The notes under the pieces are model-generated. The model was not told the origin of the DNA. It ran no database searches and worked only from the letters and a program-made list of their open reading frames with translations. A DNA stretch of 64,000 nucleotides from JANQOH01 sp965201115 (lineage in GTDB: Bacteria > Pseudomonadota > Alphaproteobacteria > UBA7887). The stretch is taken from assembly GCA_965201115.1 (NCBI GenBank), contig OZ241745.1, positions 1,364,001 to 1,428,000 on the forward strand. Reading direction: 5' to 3'. Both the position numbers and the translations under genes were made by a program. Each line of letters begins with the position of its first letter. Positions within the stretch are counted from its first letter, which is position 1. Shown one piece after another: positions 27,895-36,317 of this stretch.

Positions 27895-28857
27895 ATGATC
27901 CCGACCATCGCCGCGGCGGCCGCGGGGTTTGCGCTGCTGCTCGGCGGCGGGGAGTTGCTCGTGCGCGGCGCGGTGGGGCTGGCGCGCGGGCTGGGCGTGT
28001 CGCCGCTGGTTATCGGCCTCACCGTCGTGGCGTTCGGGACCTCGGCGCCGGAGCTCGTGGTGAGCCTCCAGGCCGCGCTCGGCGGCCACCCCGACATTGT
28101 GCTCGGCAATGTGGTCGGGTCGAACATCGCCAACATATTGCTCGTTGTCGGGGCGGCGGCGGCGTTGGGCGCGATTCGCGTCGGGCCGGGGCTGCTGCGC
28201 CGCGACGGCGTGGTTTTGGCGGCCGCCACGGCGGGCTTTGCCGGCGCGTGCCTGCTCGGCGGCCTGGGCTTCGCGGTCGGCGCGGCGATGCTGGCGGCGC
28301 TCGCGGGCTATACCGTGTGGTCGTTCCATGCCGCGCGCCGCCGCGGCCCCGGCGCCGACAGCGCCGCCGGGGAGGAGCTGGAAAGCGCGCCGCGCAATGC
28401 GTGGGCCGCACTCGCGCTGACCGCGGCGGGCATTGCGGGCGTGCTTCTCGGCGCCCGCCTGCTTGTCGAAAGCGCGGTGGAGATCGCGCGCGCGGCGGGG
28501 TTGTCGGAGGCGGTCATCGGCCTCACGCTGATTGCGTTCGGCACGTCGCTGCCGGAGCTCGCGACCGCCGCCATGGCGGCGTTGCGCGGCCACGCGGCCA
28601 TCGCGGTCGGCAACGCGCTCGGCAGCAACCTGTTCAACATGCTCGGCATAGCGGGCGCGACGGCGCTGGTGGCGCCGGTTCCCGTTCCGCCGGAGATCGC
28701 GGGGCGGGATCTGTGGGTCATGCTCGCGGTCACGGCGCTTCTTCTTCTCGCGATGCGCGGGGAGCGGAAGATTTCGCGCGCGGAGGGCGCCGCCGCCATC
28801 GCCGCCTATGCGCTCTATATCGCCGCCGTCACGGTCGCCGGCCCCCGCCTCGTTTAG
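27895..28857 (+). CDS. Sodium/calcium antiporter (CaCA, YrbG-type)
   Basis: 320 residues with about ten transmembrane helices in two inverted halves. Each half has the ion-binding alpha repeat: GTSAPELVVSLQAAL with GNVVGSNIAN, and GTSLPELATAAMAAL with GNALGSNLFN. This is the hallmark of cation/Ca2+ exchangers of the inner membrane. A charged loop near residues 145-165 separates the halves. The 110 bases upstream show no separate gene. Confidence 0.92.
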   Translation: MIPTIAAAAAGFALLLGGGELLVRGAVGLARGLGVSPLVIGLTVVAFGTSAPELVVSLQAALGGHPDIVLGNVVGSNIANILLVVGAAAALGAIRVGPGLLRRDGVVLAAATAGFAGACLLGGLGFAVGAAMLAALAGYTVWSFHAARRRGPGADSAAGEELESAPRNAWAALALTAAGIAGVLLGARLLVESAVEIARAAGLSEAVIGLTLIAFGTSLPELATAAMAALRGHAAIAVGNALGSNLFNMLGIAGATALVAPVPVPPEIAGRDLWVMLAVTALLLLAMRGERKISRAEGAAAIAAYALYIAAVTVAGPRLV

Positions 28858-28861
28858 CGGC

Positions 28862-29008
28862 GCGCTTCCTGGGTGCGCGGGCGTCTCGCCCGCACGTTTC
28901 CGCAAACGGCGATGCGGGCAGGGCGGGGCAGTCGTCGCGCTTCCTTAACGGCGTTCGCGACGATTGAGACGTGCGGGCGAGACGCCCGCGCACCCGGGAA
29001 GCGCGCCG
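28862..29008. repeat. Inverted pair of dispersed repeats
   Basis: One copy reads TTCCTGGGTGCGCGGGCG forward near 28865, and an inverted copy (GCGCACCCGGGAAG) lies near 28985. Together they could form a long stem between the convergent exchanger and ATPase genes, and may act as a bidirectional terminator. Confidence 0.75.
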
Positions 29009-29024
29009 GCGGTCCCGGGATGCG

Positions 29025-30608
29025 CTACATGCCCCAGACGTGGACGGAGGCGCGCTCGGCCTGTTCGACGCGGTGGAAAATCTTGTCGGCCCAGCGGCCC
29101 TCGCCGCGGTCGAACACCACGAGGTGGCCCTCCTCCGCCTTGCAGCGATCCATGTACGCTTCGGTCTGTAAAACCCCCTTGCGCACCGTCGTTTCGAGCG
29201 CGCCCCGCAATATCTTGCACTCCACGACATATTTGCGCGCCTCCGCTTCCCCCTCGGGCGGCGGCCACAAGACGAGCAGATCGGTGCGCCCGCGGCCCAG
29301 GCCGTATTCGCGCTCGACGCGGCCCCCGCCATTGACGATGCGTTGCAGAAACGCCTGAAGCAGAAGCTGCGGCGCCGCCTCCCGGTATTCGAAGCGGTCC
29401 GCCCAATGCTCGGAATGCTCGCGGAAAAACGCTTGGAACGCCTCCAGCAGCTTCACGACGTCGAGGCTGCCGTCGCCGTTTACGTACCACGCGGCGTCGT
29501 GCGGCAGCGTTTCCTGTGCATAGGCGGTCAGTTCGCGCGGCACGACCTCGGCGTAGATGGGGTTGGCGATATTCACGGGCGCGGCGCGCGCGATCAGGCC
29601 CAGATCGCGCACATACTCGATGTCGCGCGCGGACGCATCCCGGTCGGCCTCGCCGCCGCTCAACAGCGGCTCGATCACGCGCCGCACGCGGGGTTCGCTC
29701 AGCTTGTCGGCCAATTGGTCGAGATGCGTCTCGCGGCGCAGAATGAGTTGCTCCTGCGCATCGACGATGTCGGCTTCCTCTATCGCCCGCGCGCGGTCGC
29801 GGCCGCGCGGGTTGCCGAAGCACGCTTCGGCCGCCAATGCGTTGACCAGCCAGGGCTGGCCCTGCGATTGCGTCCATATGCGCCCGGCGGCGGCGGCGGT
29901 GAAAGCCTGGCCGGTTTCCGCCGTATGCTGCGCCAGCAGGGACGCCGTTTCGGCGCGCGAGAAATCGCCCAACCGGAGCGACCGGTCCTTGATGTTGAAG
30001 GCGCTGCCGCCGGCGACGAGCGCCTTGCCGTCGGGGGAGTGGATGCGGTAATCGCGCACATCGCGCACGCCGCACAGGACCGCGCTCTGCGGGAACGCGC
30101 GCGGGCGCATGTCGTAGCCCGCCCGCAGCTGGCGCAGAAACGAAACCAGCGTATCGCCGACCAGCGTATCGACCTCGTCGATGAGCAGAACGAGCGGTCG
30201 CGAATCGGCTTGCGCCCAGCGGCGCAGGGTTTGCCGGAGCGCGCCGTCCGGGCCGTATCGTTCCAGCGCCTCGACCCAGATGTCTTCCACGAAGTCGTCG
30301 TCGAGCGTGGCGGAGGAGCGCGCGGCCAGTTCGCCGAGGATGGCGCGCATGGCCCTGGCGGTATCCTCGCGCCCCGCCTGGCCGACCTCGAAGTTGGCGT
30401 ACACGCAGCGATATTCGCCTTCGGCGTTCAGACGGTCGCGCAACGCCAACAGCACCGACGTCTTGCCCGTCTGCCGCGGCGCGTGCAGCGCGAAATAACG
30501 CCAGTCGCGAACCAGCCCGAGCACGCCGTCGAGATCGATCCGGCTCAACGGCGGAACGCGGTAGTGCTTTTCGGCCACGACGGGGCCGCTGGTGTTGAAC
30601 GAGCGCAT
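29025..30608 (-). CDS. AAA-like ATPase fused to a PD-(D/E)XK-type domain
   Basis: 527 residues from ATG 30608 (30626 is an alternative). The N-terminal ATPase has Walker A HAPRQTGKTSVLL and Walker B PLVLLIDEVDTL, typical of AAA-like STAND-type ATPases of the AAA-ATPase/DUF1703 group, which often start with FNTSGPV...KHYRVPP as here. The C-terminus has GRTDLLVLW followed by KYVVECKI, matching the D...ExK core of PD-(D/E)XK nucleases. A middle helical region lies between. Such genes are widespread, often in many copies, and are suspected to be mobile or defence-related. Function unproven. Confidence 0.75.
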   Translation of the reverse strand: MRSFNTSGPVVAEKHYRVPPLSRIDLDGVLGLVRDWRYFALHAPRQTGKTSVLLALRDRLNAEGEYRCVYANFEVGQAGREDTARAMRAILGELAARSSATLDDDFVEDIWVEALERYGPDGALRQTLRRWAQADSRPLVLLIDEVDTLVGDTLVSFLRQLRAGYDMRPRAFPQSAVLCGVRDVRDYRIHSPDGKALVAGGSAFNIKDRSLRLGDFSRAETASLLAQHTAETGQAFTAAAAGRIWTQSQGQPWLVNALAAEACFGNPRGRDRARAIEEADIVDAQEQLILRRETHLDQLADKLSEPRVRRVIEPLLSGGEADRDASARDIEYVRDLGLIARAAPVNIANPIYAEVVPRELTAYAQETLPHDAAWYVNGDGSLDVVKLLEAFQAFFREHSEHWADRFEYREAAPQLLLQAFLQRIVNGGGRVEREYGLGRGRTDLLVLWPPPEGEAEARKYVVECKILRGALETTVRKGVLQTEAYMDRCKAEEGHLVVFDRGEGRWADKIFHRVEQAERASVHVWGM

Positions 30609-30829
30609 GGCGGCAGTATGGCGCATCCGCGCAAAGCGCGCCCCCGGGAAGCGCGGGCGCTCCCAGGCAATCGGTACGGTCGGGACGGGCGGTCCCTGGA
30701 ATTATGCCGGGGGGCGGGGTCGACCCGCCGCGCGCTCCGCGGGAAACCGCGCGGCCGGCGCGGAGGGGGCGCCCCCGGGGCGGGCGGCGGGCGCCGCCCG
30801 CCCCGGCAACGACGGGGTTTCCGGCGCGC

Positions 30830-31171
30830 CTAGAAAGCCGAGCTGAAGCACATCGGAGCGCCCCCGCACGCCGCGCTCTGCGCGCTCTGCGCGCTGCCCC
30901 AGCCGCCGGAGATGCTTCCGAACTCTTCGTCGGCCACTTCCGTGTTCGGGTCCGCCGGGAACAGGATATGGATCGTGTCCGCGGTGTTCGCCACGATGCG
31001 CACGTCGGCGCTCGGCGGCGCCAGCGTGTCGAGACCGTTTTCGGCGATAACGGCGCGCGGCTCGGCCTCGGCCCGCGCCCGCAGGTCGGCGTCGGCGCGG
31101 TACGCGTCCGCGAGATTGTGGAGTTTGTTATGGATGTCGGCCCATTTCGCTTCGGGATTCGTGTCCGTCAT
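30830..31171 (-). CDS. NHLP-leader RiPP precursor peptide 1
   Basis: 113 residues. The leader (1-90) matches the nitrile hydratase-like leader (NHLP) family: ARAEAEPRAVIAENGLD, then DVRIVANTADTIHILFP, and a terminal ISGG cleavage motif. The putative core (91-113) starts with Trp and has Cys102, Cys108 and five Ser, so lanthionine or other thiol-based modification is conceivable. ATG 31171 is preceded by GGGAG about 10 bases upstream; the longer frame to 31288 lacks support. It is monocistronic, with promoter at 31279-31307. No modifying enzyme or peptidase-transporter is in the window. The core is almost the same as in precursor 2. Confidence 0.85.
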   Translation of the reverse strand: MTDTNPEAKWADIHNKLHNLADAYRADADLRARAEAEPRAVIAENGLDTLAPPSADVRIVANTADTIHILFPADPNTEVADEEFGSISGGWGSAQSAQSAACGGAPMCFSSAF

Positions 31172-31278
31172 GGTCTTCCGCTCCCTGGGTTGCTGCGGCG
31201 CTTCCCCGCAAGGGCGGCGCCAGTGGTGACATTCTCTTCTACCGAAGGAGCCGATACCCCGGCCGCTCCGATGTTCGA

Positions 31279-31307
31279 CCGATAGCATACGCGCGGCGCG
31301 GAGTCAA
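31279..31307 (-). promoter_or_regulatory. Promoter of RiPP precursor 1
   Basis: TTGACT (31302-31307 complement), a 17-base spacer ending in TGC, and -10 TATCGG. The same layout precedes all five precursor genes. It implies a leader of about 100 bases before the ATG. Confidence 0.7.
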
Positions 31308-31319
31308 GCCGTTACGTGC

Positions 31320-31590
31320 GCGCCGCGCAAAAAACCCCGCCGAAGGCGGGGCCCGGGACCGCGGGCAGCCTGCCCGCACGTCTCGAACGACACGGGCGGC
31401 GGAGAGCAGGGCGCGGCCGCTTCCCGGGTGCGCGGGAGTCCCGCCCGCACGTTTCCGCGCGGCGCAATGCGGGCGGAGTGGGGCGGTCGCCGCGCCCTCC
31501 CCGCCGACGTTGGAGATCGGTGGAAACGTGCGGGCAGGATGCCCGCGGTCCCGGGCCCCGCCTTCGGCGGGGTTGCGGCGCGCCCGCGCG
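31320..31590. repeat. Dispersed repeats in the duplicated RiPP upstream region, copy 1
   Basis: Three hairpin elements (near 31335, 31430 and 31530) fill the gap between precursor 1 and precursor 2. The whole stretch is repeated nearly base for base at 32150-32410. Confidence 0.85.
31329..31351 (-). terminator. Rho-independent terminator between precursors 2 and 1
   Basis: On the minus strand, a CCCCGCC-TTCG-GGCGGGG-type hairpin with a C(UUCG)G loop is followed by six T. It lies just upstream of the precursor 1 promoter and would stop transcription coming from precursor 2. Confidence 0.7.
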
Positions 31591-31652
31591 CCCAAGAAGC
31601 GCGCCGGGGCCGGCGGCGGCCGGCCCCGGCAACGACGGGTTTTCCGGCGCGC

Positions 31653-31997
31653 CTACCAGAGCGAGCTGAAGCACATCGGAGCGCCCCCGCACGCCGCGCT
31701 CTGCGCGCTCTGCGCGCTGCCGCCCCAGCCGCCGGACATGTTCCCGAGATCTTCGTCCGCCAGTTCCGCGTTCGGGTCCGGCGGAAACATGATATGGACC
31801 ACGTCCCCGGTGTCCGCCACGATGCGCAGGTCGGCCCTCGGCGGCGCCAGCGCGTCGAGCCCGTTTTCGGCGAGAACGGCGCGCGGCTCGGCCTCGGCCC
31901 GCGCCCGCACGTCGGCGTCCGCGCGATACGCGGCCGCGAGATTGTGGAGTTTGTTGTGGATGTCGTACCGGGTCGCGTCGGGATTCGGGTCCGTCAT
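31653..31997 (-). CDS. NHLP-leader RiPP precursor peptide 2
   Basis: 114 residues, a tandem duplicate of precursor 1. The leader (1-90) carries HNKLHNLAAAYRADADVRAR and ends in MSGG. The core (91-114) begins WGGS and has Cys103 and Cys109; it shares SAQSAQSAACGGAPMCFSS with precursor 1 and differs only by one inserted Gly and the last two residues (LW in place of AF). Such conservation of the core after duplication, with more change in the leader, suggests selection on the product. Same promoter layout; no tailoring genes nearby. Confidence 0.85.
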   Translation of the reverse strand: MTDPNPDATRYDIHNKLHNLAAAYRADADVRARAEAEPRAVLAENGLDALAPPRADLRIVADTGDVVHIMFPPDPNAELADEDLGNMSGGWGGSAQSAQSAACGGAPMCFSSLW

Positions 31998-32106
31998 GGT
32001 CTTCTACCCCCTTGGGTTGCTGCGGCGCTCCCCCCGCAAGGGCGGCGCCGATGGTGACGTTCTCTTCCATCGAAGCGGTCGATACCCAAGCCGCTCCGAT
32101 GTTCGG

Positions 32107-32135
32107 CAAATAGCATATGCGCGGCGCGGAGTCAA
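32107..32135 (-). promoter_or_regulatory. Promoter of RiPP precursor 2
   Basis: TTGACT (complement of 32130-32135), 17-base spacer ending in TGC, -10 TATTTG. Confidence 0.7.
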
Positions 32136-32154
32136 GCGGTTATTCGCGCGCCGC

Positions 32155-32410
32155 GCAAAAACCCGCCGAAGGCGGGGCCCGGGACCGCGGGCATCCTGCC
32201 TGCACGTCTCGAACGACACGGGCGGCGGAGAGCAGGGCGCGGCCGCTTCCCGGGTGCGCGGGAGTCCCGCCCGCACGTTTCCGCGCGACGCAATGCGGGC
32301 GGAGTGGGGCGGTCGCCGCGCCCTCCCCGCCGACGTTGGAGATCGGTGGAAACGTGCGGGCAGGATGCCCGCGGTCCCGGGCCCCGCCTTCGGCGGGGTT
32401 GCGGCGCGCC
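32155..32410. repeat. Dispersed repeats in the duplicated RiPP upstream region, copy 2
   Basis: Near-identical partner of 31320-31590, with three hairpin elements and no gene. Confidence 0.85.
32157..32177 (-). terminator. Terminator between precursors 3 and 2
   Basis: GC hairpin with a UUCG-type loop followed by five T on the minus strand, in the same position relative to the promoter as the one at 31329. Confidence 0.65.
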
Positions 32411-32437
32411 CCGCCGGCCCCGATTCGCTCGTTTCGG

Positions 32438-32854
32438 CTATTGGCCGGAACTGGTGCCGCCCCTGGTGGAGCCCGCCGCGATGTAGGTGCTGGGGGTGGT
32501 TATGCTGCTGCCGCCCCACATGTTGACGCCAAAGGTCACGGGCGTGGCGCTGTGGCCGGCGGTGCAAAGGCCGGCGGAGATGTTCACGAGCGCTTCGTCG
32601 GCCACTTCCGTGTTCGGGTCCGGCGGCAACGCGAAGTGGATGGTGTCTCCGGTGTCCGCCACGATGCGCACGTCGGGGCCCGGCGGCGCCAATACGTCGA
32701 GCCCGCGTTCGGCGAGAACGGCGCGCGGCTCGGCCCGCGCCCGCGTCCGCAGGTCGGGGCTCGCGCGATACGCTTCCGCGAATTTGTCTCTCCGGTCCGT
32801 GAGTTCCTTGCCCAGTTCGGTCTGGGCCGCCGCGTCGAGAGTCGTTTCCGGCAT
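32438..32854 (-). CDS. NHLP-leader RiPP precursor peptide 3
   Basis: 138 residues from ATG 32854. The leader (1-95) has RARAEPRAVLAERGLD and DVRIVADTGDTIHFALPP and ends in ISAG in place of the usual SGG. The core (96-138) is long, with one Cys (Cys97), ten Ser/Thr-rich positions including SSITTPSTY, and the C-terminal tail GSTRGGTSSG followed by Gln. That tail recurs in precursor 4, although the rest of the core differs. Heavy Ser/Thr content suits dehydration or glycosylation, but the modification cannot be inferred without the enzyme. Same promoter layout at 32980-33008. Confidence 0.82.
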   Translation of the reverse strand: MPETTLDAAAQTELGKELTDRRDKFAEAYRASPDLRTRARAEPRAVLAERGLDVLAPPGPDVRIVADTGDTIHFALPPDPNTEVADEALVNISAGLCTAGHSATPVTFGVNMWGGSSITTPSTYIAAGSTRGGTSSGQ

Positions 32855-32979
32855 GGTCTTCCGCTCCTTGGTCGTTGTGGCGTCCCTCCAACGCGGGGCG
32901 GGCGGGAGAGCGGCGGAAGCCGGTTGGCGCCATTTTCTTCCGCCGAAGGGGCCGATCCCCCGGCCGCTCCGATTGTCGG

Positions 32980-33008
32980 GCGGTAGCATACGGGCGGCGC
33001 GGAGTCAA
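32980..33008 (-). promoter_or_regulatory. Promoter of RiPP precursor 3
   Basis: TTGACT (complement of 33003-33008), 17-base spacer ending in TGC, -10 TACCGC. Confidence 0.6.
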
Positions 33009-33019
33009 GCCGTTTCGCG

Positions 33020-33145
33020 CGTCTCGCCCGCACGTTTCCGCGCGGCGCGATGGGGGCGGGGTGGGGCCGCCGGCGCCGCGCCCGGTGGAAACGTGCGGGC
33101 AGGATGCCCGCGGTCCCGGGCCCCGCCTTCGGCGGGGTTGCGGCG
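33020..33145. repeat. Dispersed repeats
   Basis: A partial GTGCGGGCG-type element near 33025 (inverted) and a full copy with the UUCG hairpin at about 33088-33140. Confidence 0.75.
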
Positions 33146-33215
33146 CGTTGGGCTTGCGGGGCGGAGGGGGTATGCTGCGGGCGGGCCGCGCGGCGCGGCC
33201 GAGGGAGGCGGAACC

Positions 33216-34325
33216 ATGCGTTCGATCGCGTTTCTGATTGCCGGCGCGGCCATCGGCGCGCTGGCGATGTACTTGTACCCCGGCGGCGGCGCGCCGGAGG
33301 GCGGCGAACAGGCGGCGGAAACCGCCGCGCCGGACGCCGCCGCGCAACCCGCAAGCGATGGCCAAGTGCGCTGGAAACTGGCCAGCGCCTATTCGAGCGA
33401 ACTGCCGATTATCGGCGAACTGATCGAGCGGTTCATCGACAATTTGGCGGTGATGTCGGGCGGCGATATCGAGATCCGGTATTTCGAGCCCAACGCGCTG
33501 GTGCCGCCGCTGGAGATATTCGACGCCGTGTCGCAGGGCTCGGTCGATGCGGGCTACGCGACGCCGGGGTTTTGGGCGGGCAAGGACCCCGCCCTGCAAC
33601 TGTTCGCCTCGGTGCCGTTCGGCCCCGCGGCGCCCGAATACATGGCGTGGATATACCGCGGCGGCGGCCGCGAGCTGCTCGACGAGCTCTACGCGGCGCA
33701 CAACCTGAAAAGCCTGCTGTGCATGATCCTGCCCCCGGAGGCGTCGGGCTGGTTCCGCAACGAAATCCTGAGCCCCGACGATCTCAAGGGGCTGAAGATG
33801 CGCTTTTTCGCGCTCGGCGCGCGGGTGATGGAGAAGCTCGGCGTTTCGACCCAGCTGCTGGCGCCGGGCGACATCTACCCCGCGCTCGAACTGGGGACGA
33901 TCGACGCGACCGAGCTTTCGAGCCCGGCGATCGACCGCAATCTCGGCTTCCACGAGATCGCGAAACACTACTATTTTCCCGGCTGGCACCAGCAGTCCAC
34001 GTGGGCCGAGGTCATGTTCAACCTCGACAACTGGAACGGCCTGAGCCCGCGCCACCGGCGGACGATCGAGGTGGCGTGCGGCGACGCGGTGCGCGACGCG
34101 CTGTCGTTCGGCGAGGCGGCGCAAGTGCCGGCGATGGAGTTCCTCGAGGGCGAGGGGGTGCGGTTCCATCGCTGGCCGCCGGAAATGCTCGCGACCTTCG
34201 CGGCGGCCTGGGACGAAGTGGCCGCCGAGGAAGCCGCGGCGAACGAAAATTTCGCCCGGGCGTGGGAATCGCTCAGGACCTTCCGCGAGCGCTACGCCAC
34301 CTGGCGCGAACTGGGCTATCTCTGA
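33216..34325 (+). CDS. TRAP transporter solute-binding protein (DctP-type), orphan
   Basis: 369 residues from ATG 33216 (GAGGGAGG 8 bases upstream). An N-terminal signal or anchor (SIAFLIAGAAIGALAMYLY) is followed by an acidic linker and the DctP fold: VRWKLASAYSSELP, FEPNALVPPLEIFDAV, GYATPGFWAGKDPAL, LKGLKMRFFALGARVMEKLG, and the ELSSPAIDRNLGFHE region near the ligand-binding arginine and aspartate. It should bind an organic acid in the periplasm for a TRAP permease. No DctQ or DctM gene is in the window, so the permease is elsewhere or the protein has another role. Flanked by repeats on both sides. Confidence 0.88.
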   Translation: MRSIAFLIAGAAIGALAMYLYPGGGAPEGGEQAAETAAPDAAAQPASDGQVRWKLASAYSSELPIIGELIERFIDNLAVMSGGDIEIRYFEPNALVPPLEIFDAVSQGSVDAGYATPGFWAGKDPALQLFASVPFGPAAPEYMAWIYRGGGRELLDELYAAHNLKSLLCMILPPEASGWFRNEILSPDDLKGLKMRFFALGARVMEKLGVSTQLLAPGDIYPALELGTIDATELSSPAIDRNLGFHEIAKHYYFPGWHQQSTWAEVMFNLDNWNGLSPRHRRTIEVACGDAVRDALSFGEAAQVPAMEFLEGEGVRFHRWPPEMLATFAAAWDEVAAEEAAANENFARAWESLRTFRERYATWRELGYL

Positions 34326-34415
34326 AAGTCCGTGCCGGAATTCGGCAGCTGGCGGTACGGCAGGGACATGGGCATCTTGTCCGTTCGCGCTTCCCCGCCG
34401 ACATCGCGCCGCGCG

Positions 34416-34470
34416 GAAACGTGCGGGCGGGGACGCCCGCGCACCCAGGCCCCGCCTTCGGCGGGGTAAG
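34416..34470. repeat. Dispersed repeat copy
   Basis: Single GTGCGGGCG/CGCCCGCGCAC hairpin followed by the CCCCGCC-TTCG hairpin, between the TRAP gene and mmsA. It may terminate the TRAP transcript. Confidence 0.8.
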
Positions 34471-34507
34471 CATTTCGGTACAGACACCGGGAAGGAGAAC
34501 GGCGAAC

Positions 34508-36004
34508 ATGCCGGAGACGCTTCACCACTATATCGGCGGCAGGCGCGCGGCGGGCGCGAACGGCCGCGCGGGCGACGTCATGAACCCGGCCACCGGCGAG
34601 GTGGCGGCGCGCGTCCCGCTCGCCTCCGCCGCCGAAACGCGGCGCGCGGTGCGGGCGGCGGCGGAGGCTTTCCCCGCTTGGGCGGCGGCGACGCCGATCT
34701 CGCGCGCCCGCTGCATGTTCCGCCTCAAGGCGCTGATCGAGACGCATATGGACGAGCTGGCGGAGCTGGTCTCGCGGGAGCACGGCAAGACCCTCCCCGA
34801 CGCCAGGGGCTCGATAACGCGCGGGCTGGAGGTGGTGGAGTTCGCGTGCGGCATCCCGCACCTGCTCAAGGGCGAGTTCACCGAGGCGGTCGGGACCGGG
34901 GTCGACAGCTACTCCATGCGCCAGCCGCTGGGGGTGTGCGCGGGCATAACGCCGTTCAACTTCCCGGCGATGATCCCGTTGTGGATGGCGCCGCTCGCCA
35001 TCGCCTGCGGCAATGCGTTCGTGCTCAAGCCCTCGGAGAAGGACCCGAGCTGCCCGCTGCGGCTGGCCGAGCTGTTCGCCGAGGCGGGCGTGCCCGACGG
35101 CGTGTTCAATGTCGTCAACGGCGACAAGGAGGCGGTCGATGCGCTGCTGGCGGACCCCGGCGTCGCCGCCGTCAGTTTCGTCGGCTCCACGCCGGTGGCG
35201 GAATATGTGTACGCGACCGGGAGCGCGCACGGAAAGCGCGTGCAGGCGCTGGGCGGCGCGAAAAACCACATGGTGACGATGCCCGACGCCGATTTGGACC
35301 GGGCGGCGGACGCGCTGATGGGCGCGGCCTACGGCTCGGCGGGCGAACGCTGCATGGCGGTCTCGGTCGCGGTGGCGGTCGGCGGCAGCGCCGACCCGCT
35401 GATCGAGCGCCTCAAGCCCCGCGTCGAGGCGCTGCGCATCGGCCCGTGGACCGACCCGGAAGCCGAGATGGGGCCCGTCGTTACAGAGCAGGCGCGCCGC
35501 CGCATCCGCAGGCTCGTCGATTCGGGCGTGGCGCAAGGCGCCGACCTGGCGGTGGACGGGCGCGGCTACACGCTCCAGGGCTACGAAAACGGATTTTTCA
35601 TGGGCGGCTGCCTGTTCGACCGCGTGACGCCCGACATGGAGATCTACAGGGAAGAGATTTTCGGCCCCGTGCTGTGCGTCGTGCGGGCGCCCGATTACGA
35701 AACGGCGCTGGGGCTGGTGCGCGCCAACCCCTACGGCAACGGCGCCGCGATCTTCACGCGCGACGGCGACGCGGCGAGGGATTTCGCCTCCCGCGCCAAT
35801 ATCGGGATGATCGGCGTCAACGTGCCCATCCCCGTTCCGGTCGCGTATCACAGTTTCGGCGGCTGGAAGCGCTCGCGCTTCGGCGCCGCCAACGCCCACG
35901 GCATGGACGGCGTGCGGTTCTATACGCAGATCAAGACGGTGACCGCGCGCTGGCCCTCCGGCATCCGCCAGGGCGCCGAGTACACGATCCCGACGCTGCA
36001 ATAA
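34508..36004 (+). CDS. mmsA: Methylmalonate-semialdehyde dehydrogenase (CoA-acylating)
   Basis: 498 residues from ATG 34508 (GGAGAA upstream). NAD-dependent aldehyde dehydrogenase converting methylmalonate or malonate semialdehyde to propionyl-CoA or acetyl-CoA in valine and inositol catabolism. QPLGVCAGITPFNFPAMIPL and the catalytic cysteine in GSAGERCMAVS match MmsA, as do FVGSTPVAEYVY and the C-terminal GGWKRSRFG. No other valine catabolism gene is adjacent. The liv-type transporter at 1-546 could supply substrate but is far away. Confidence 0.93.
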   Translation: MPETLHHYIGGRRAAGANGRAGDVMNPATGEVAARVPLASAAETRRAVRAAAEAFPAWAAATPISRARCMFRLKALIETHMDELAELVSREHGKTLPDARGSITRGLEVVEFACGIPHLLKGEFTEAVGTGVDSYSMRQPLGVCAGITPFNFPAMIPLWMAPLAIACGNAFVLKPSEKDPSCPLRLAELFAEAGVPDGVFNVVNGDKEAVDALLADPGVAAVSFVGSTPVAEYVYATGSAHGKRVQALGGAKNHMVTMPDADLDRAADALMGAAYGSAGERCMAVSVAVAVGGSADPLIERLKPRVEALRIGPWTDPEAEMGPVVTEQARRRIRRLVDSGVAQGADLAVDGRGYTLQGYENGFFMGGCLFDRVTPDMEIYREEIFGPVLCVVRAPDYETALGLVRANPYGNGAAIFTRDGDAARDFASRANIGMIGVNVPIPVPVAYHSFGGWKRSRFGAANAHGMDGVRFYTQIKTVTARWPSGIRQGAEYTIPTLQ

Positions 36005-36051
36005 CCGGTCAATCCGGGCGCCCCGGCCTCCGGGCCGGCATGCGCTTGGGA

Positions 36052-36300
36052 GCGCAACCCCGCCGAAGGCGGGGCCCGGGACCGCGGGCATCCTTGCCCG
36101 CACGCCTCGACAACCGCGAACGCCGCCGGGAAGGGCGGGAAGACCGCGACTCCCCGGCGACATCGCGCCTCGCGGAAACGTGCGGGCAGGATGCCCGCGG
36201 TCCCGGGCCCCGCCTTCGGCGGGGTTGCATTCCCTCCCGGGCAGCGCGGCGCCGCGCCTGGCGCAGACGTGCGGGCGAGACGCGCGGGCGCCCAAGCGGT
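36052..36300. repeat. Cluster of dispersed repeats
   Basis: Three elements: an inverted copy near 36055-36110, a forward copy at 36175-36226, and a partial one near 36265. No gene is seen in 36005-36317. Confidence 0.8.
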
Positions 36301-36317
36301 GCGCTCGGCGGCTTGTC

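Larger units (their letters stand above)
30801..32410. repeat. Tandem duplication of about 820 bp containing precursors 1 and 2
   Basis: The sequence from CCCCGGCAAC at 30801 through the first promoter and repeat block is repeated from 31624 with an offset of 823 bases. Each unit holds one precursor gene, its promoter, and a block of hairpin repeats. The two genes have diverged mostly in the leader. Confidence 0.85.

Noticed and set aside
27780..28967. 395-codon frame overlapping the Na/Ca exchanger
   Set aside because: Out-of-frame Arg/Gly-rich translation; the exchanger frame has both alpha repeats.
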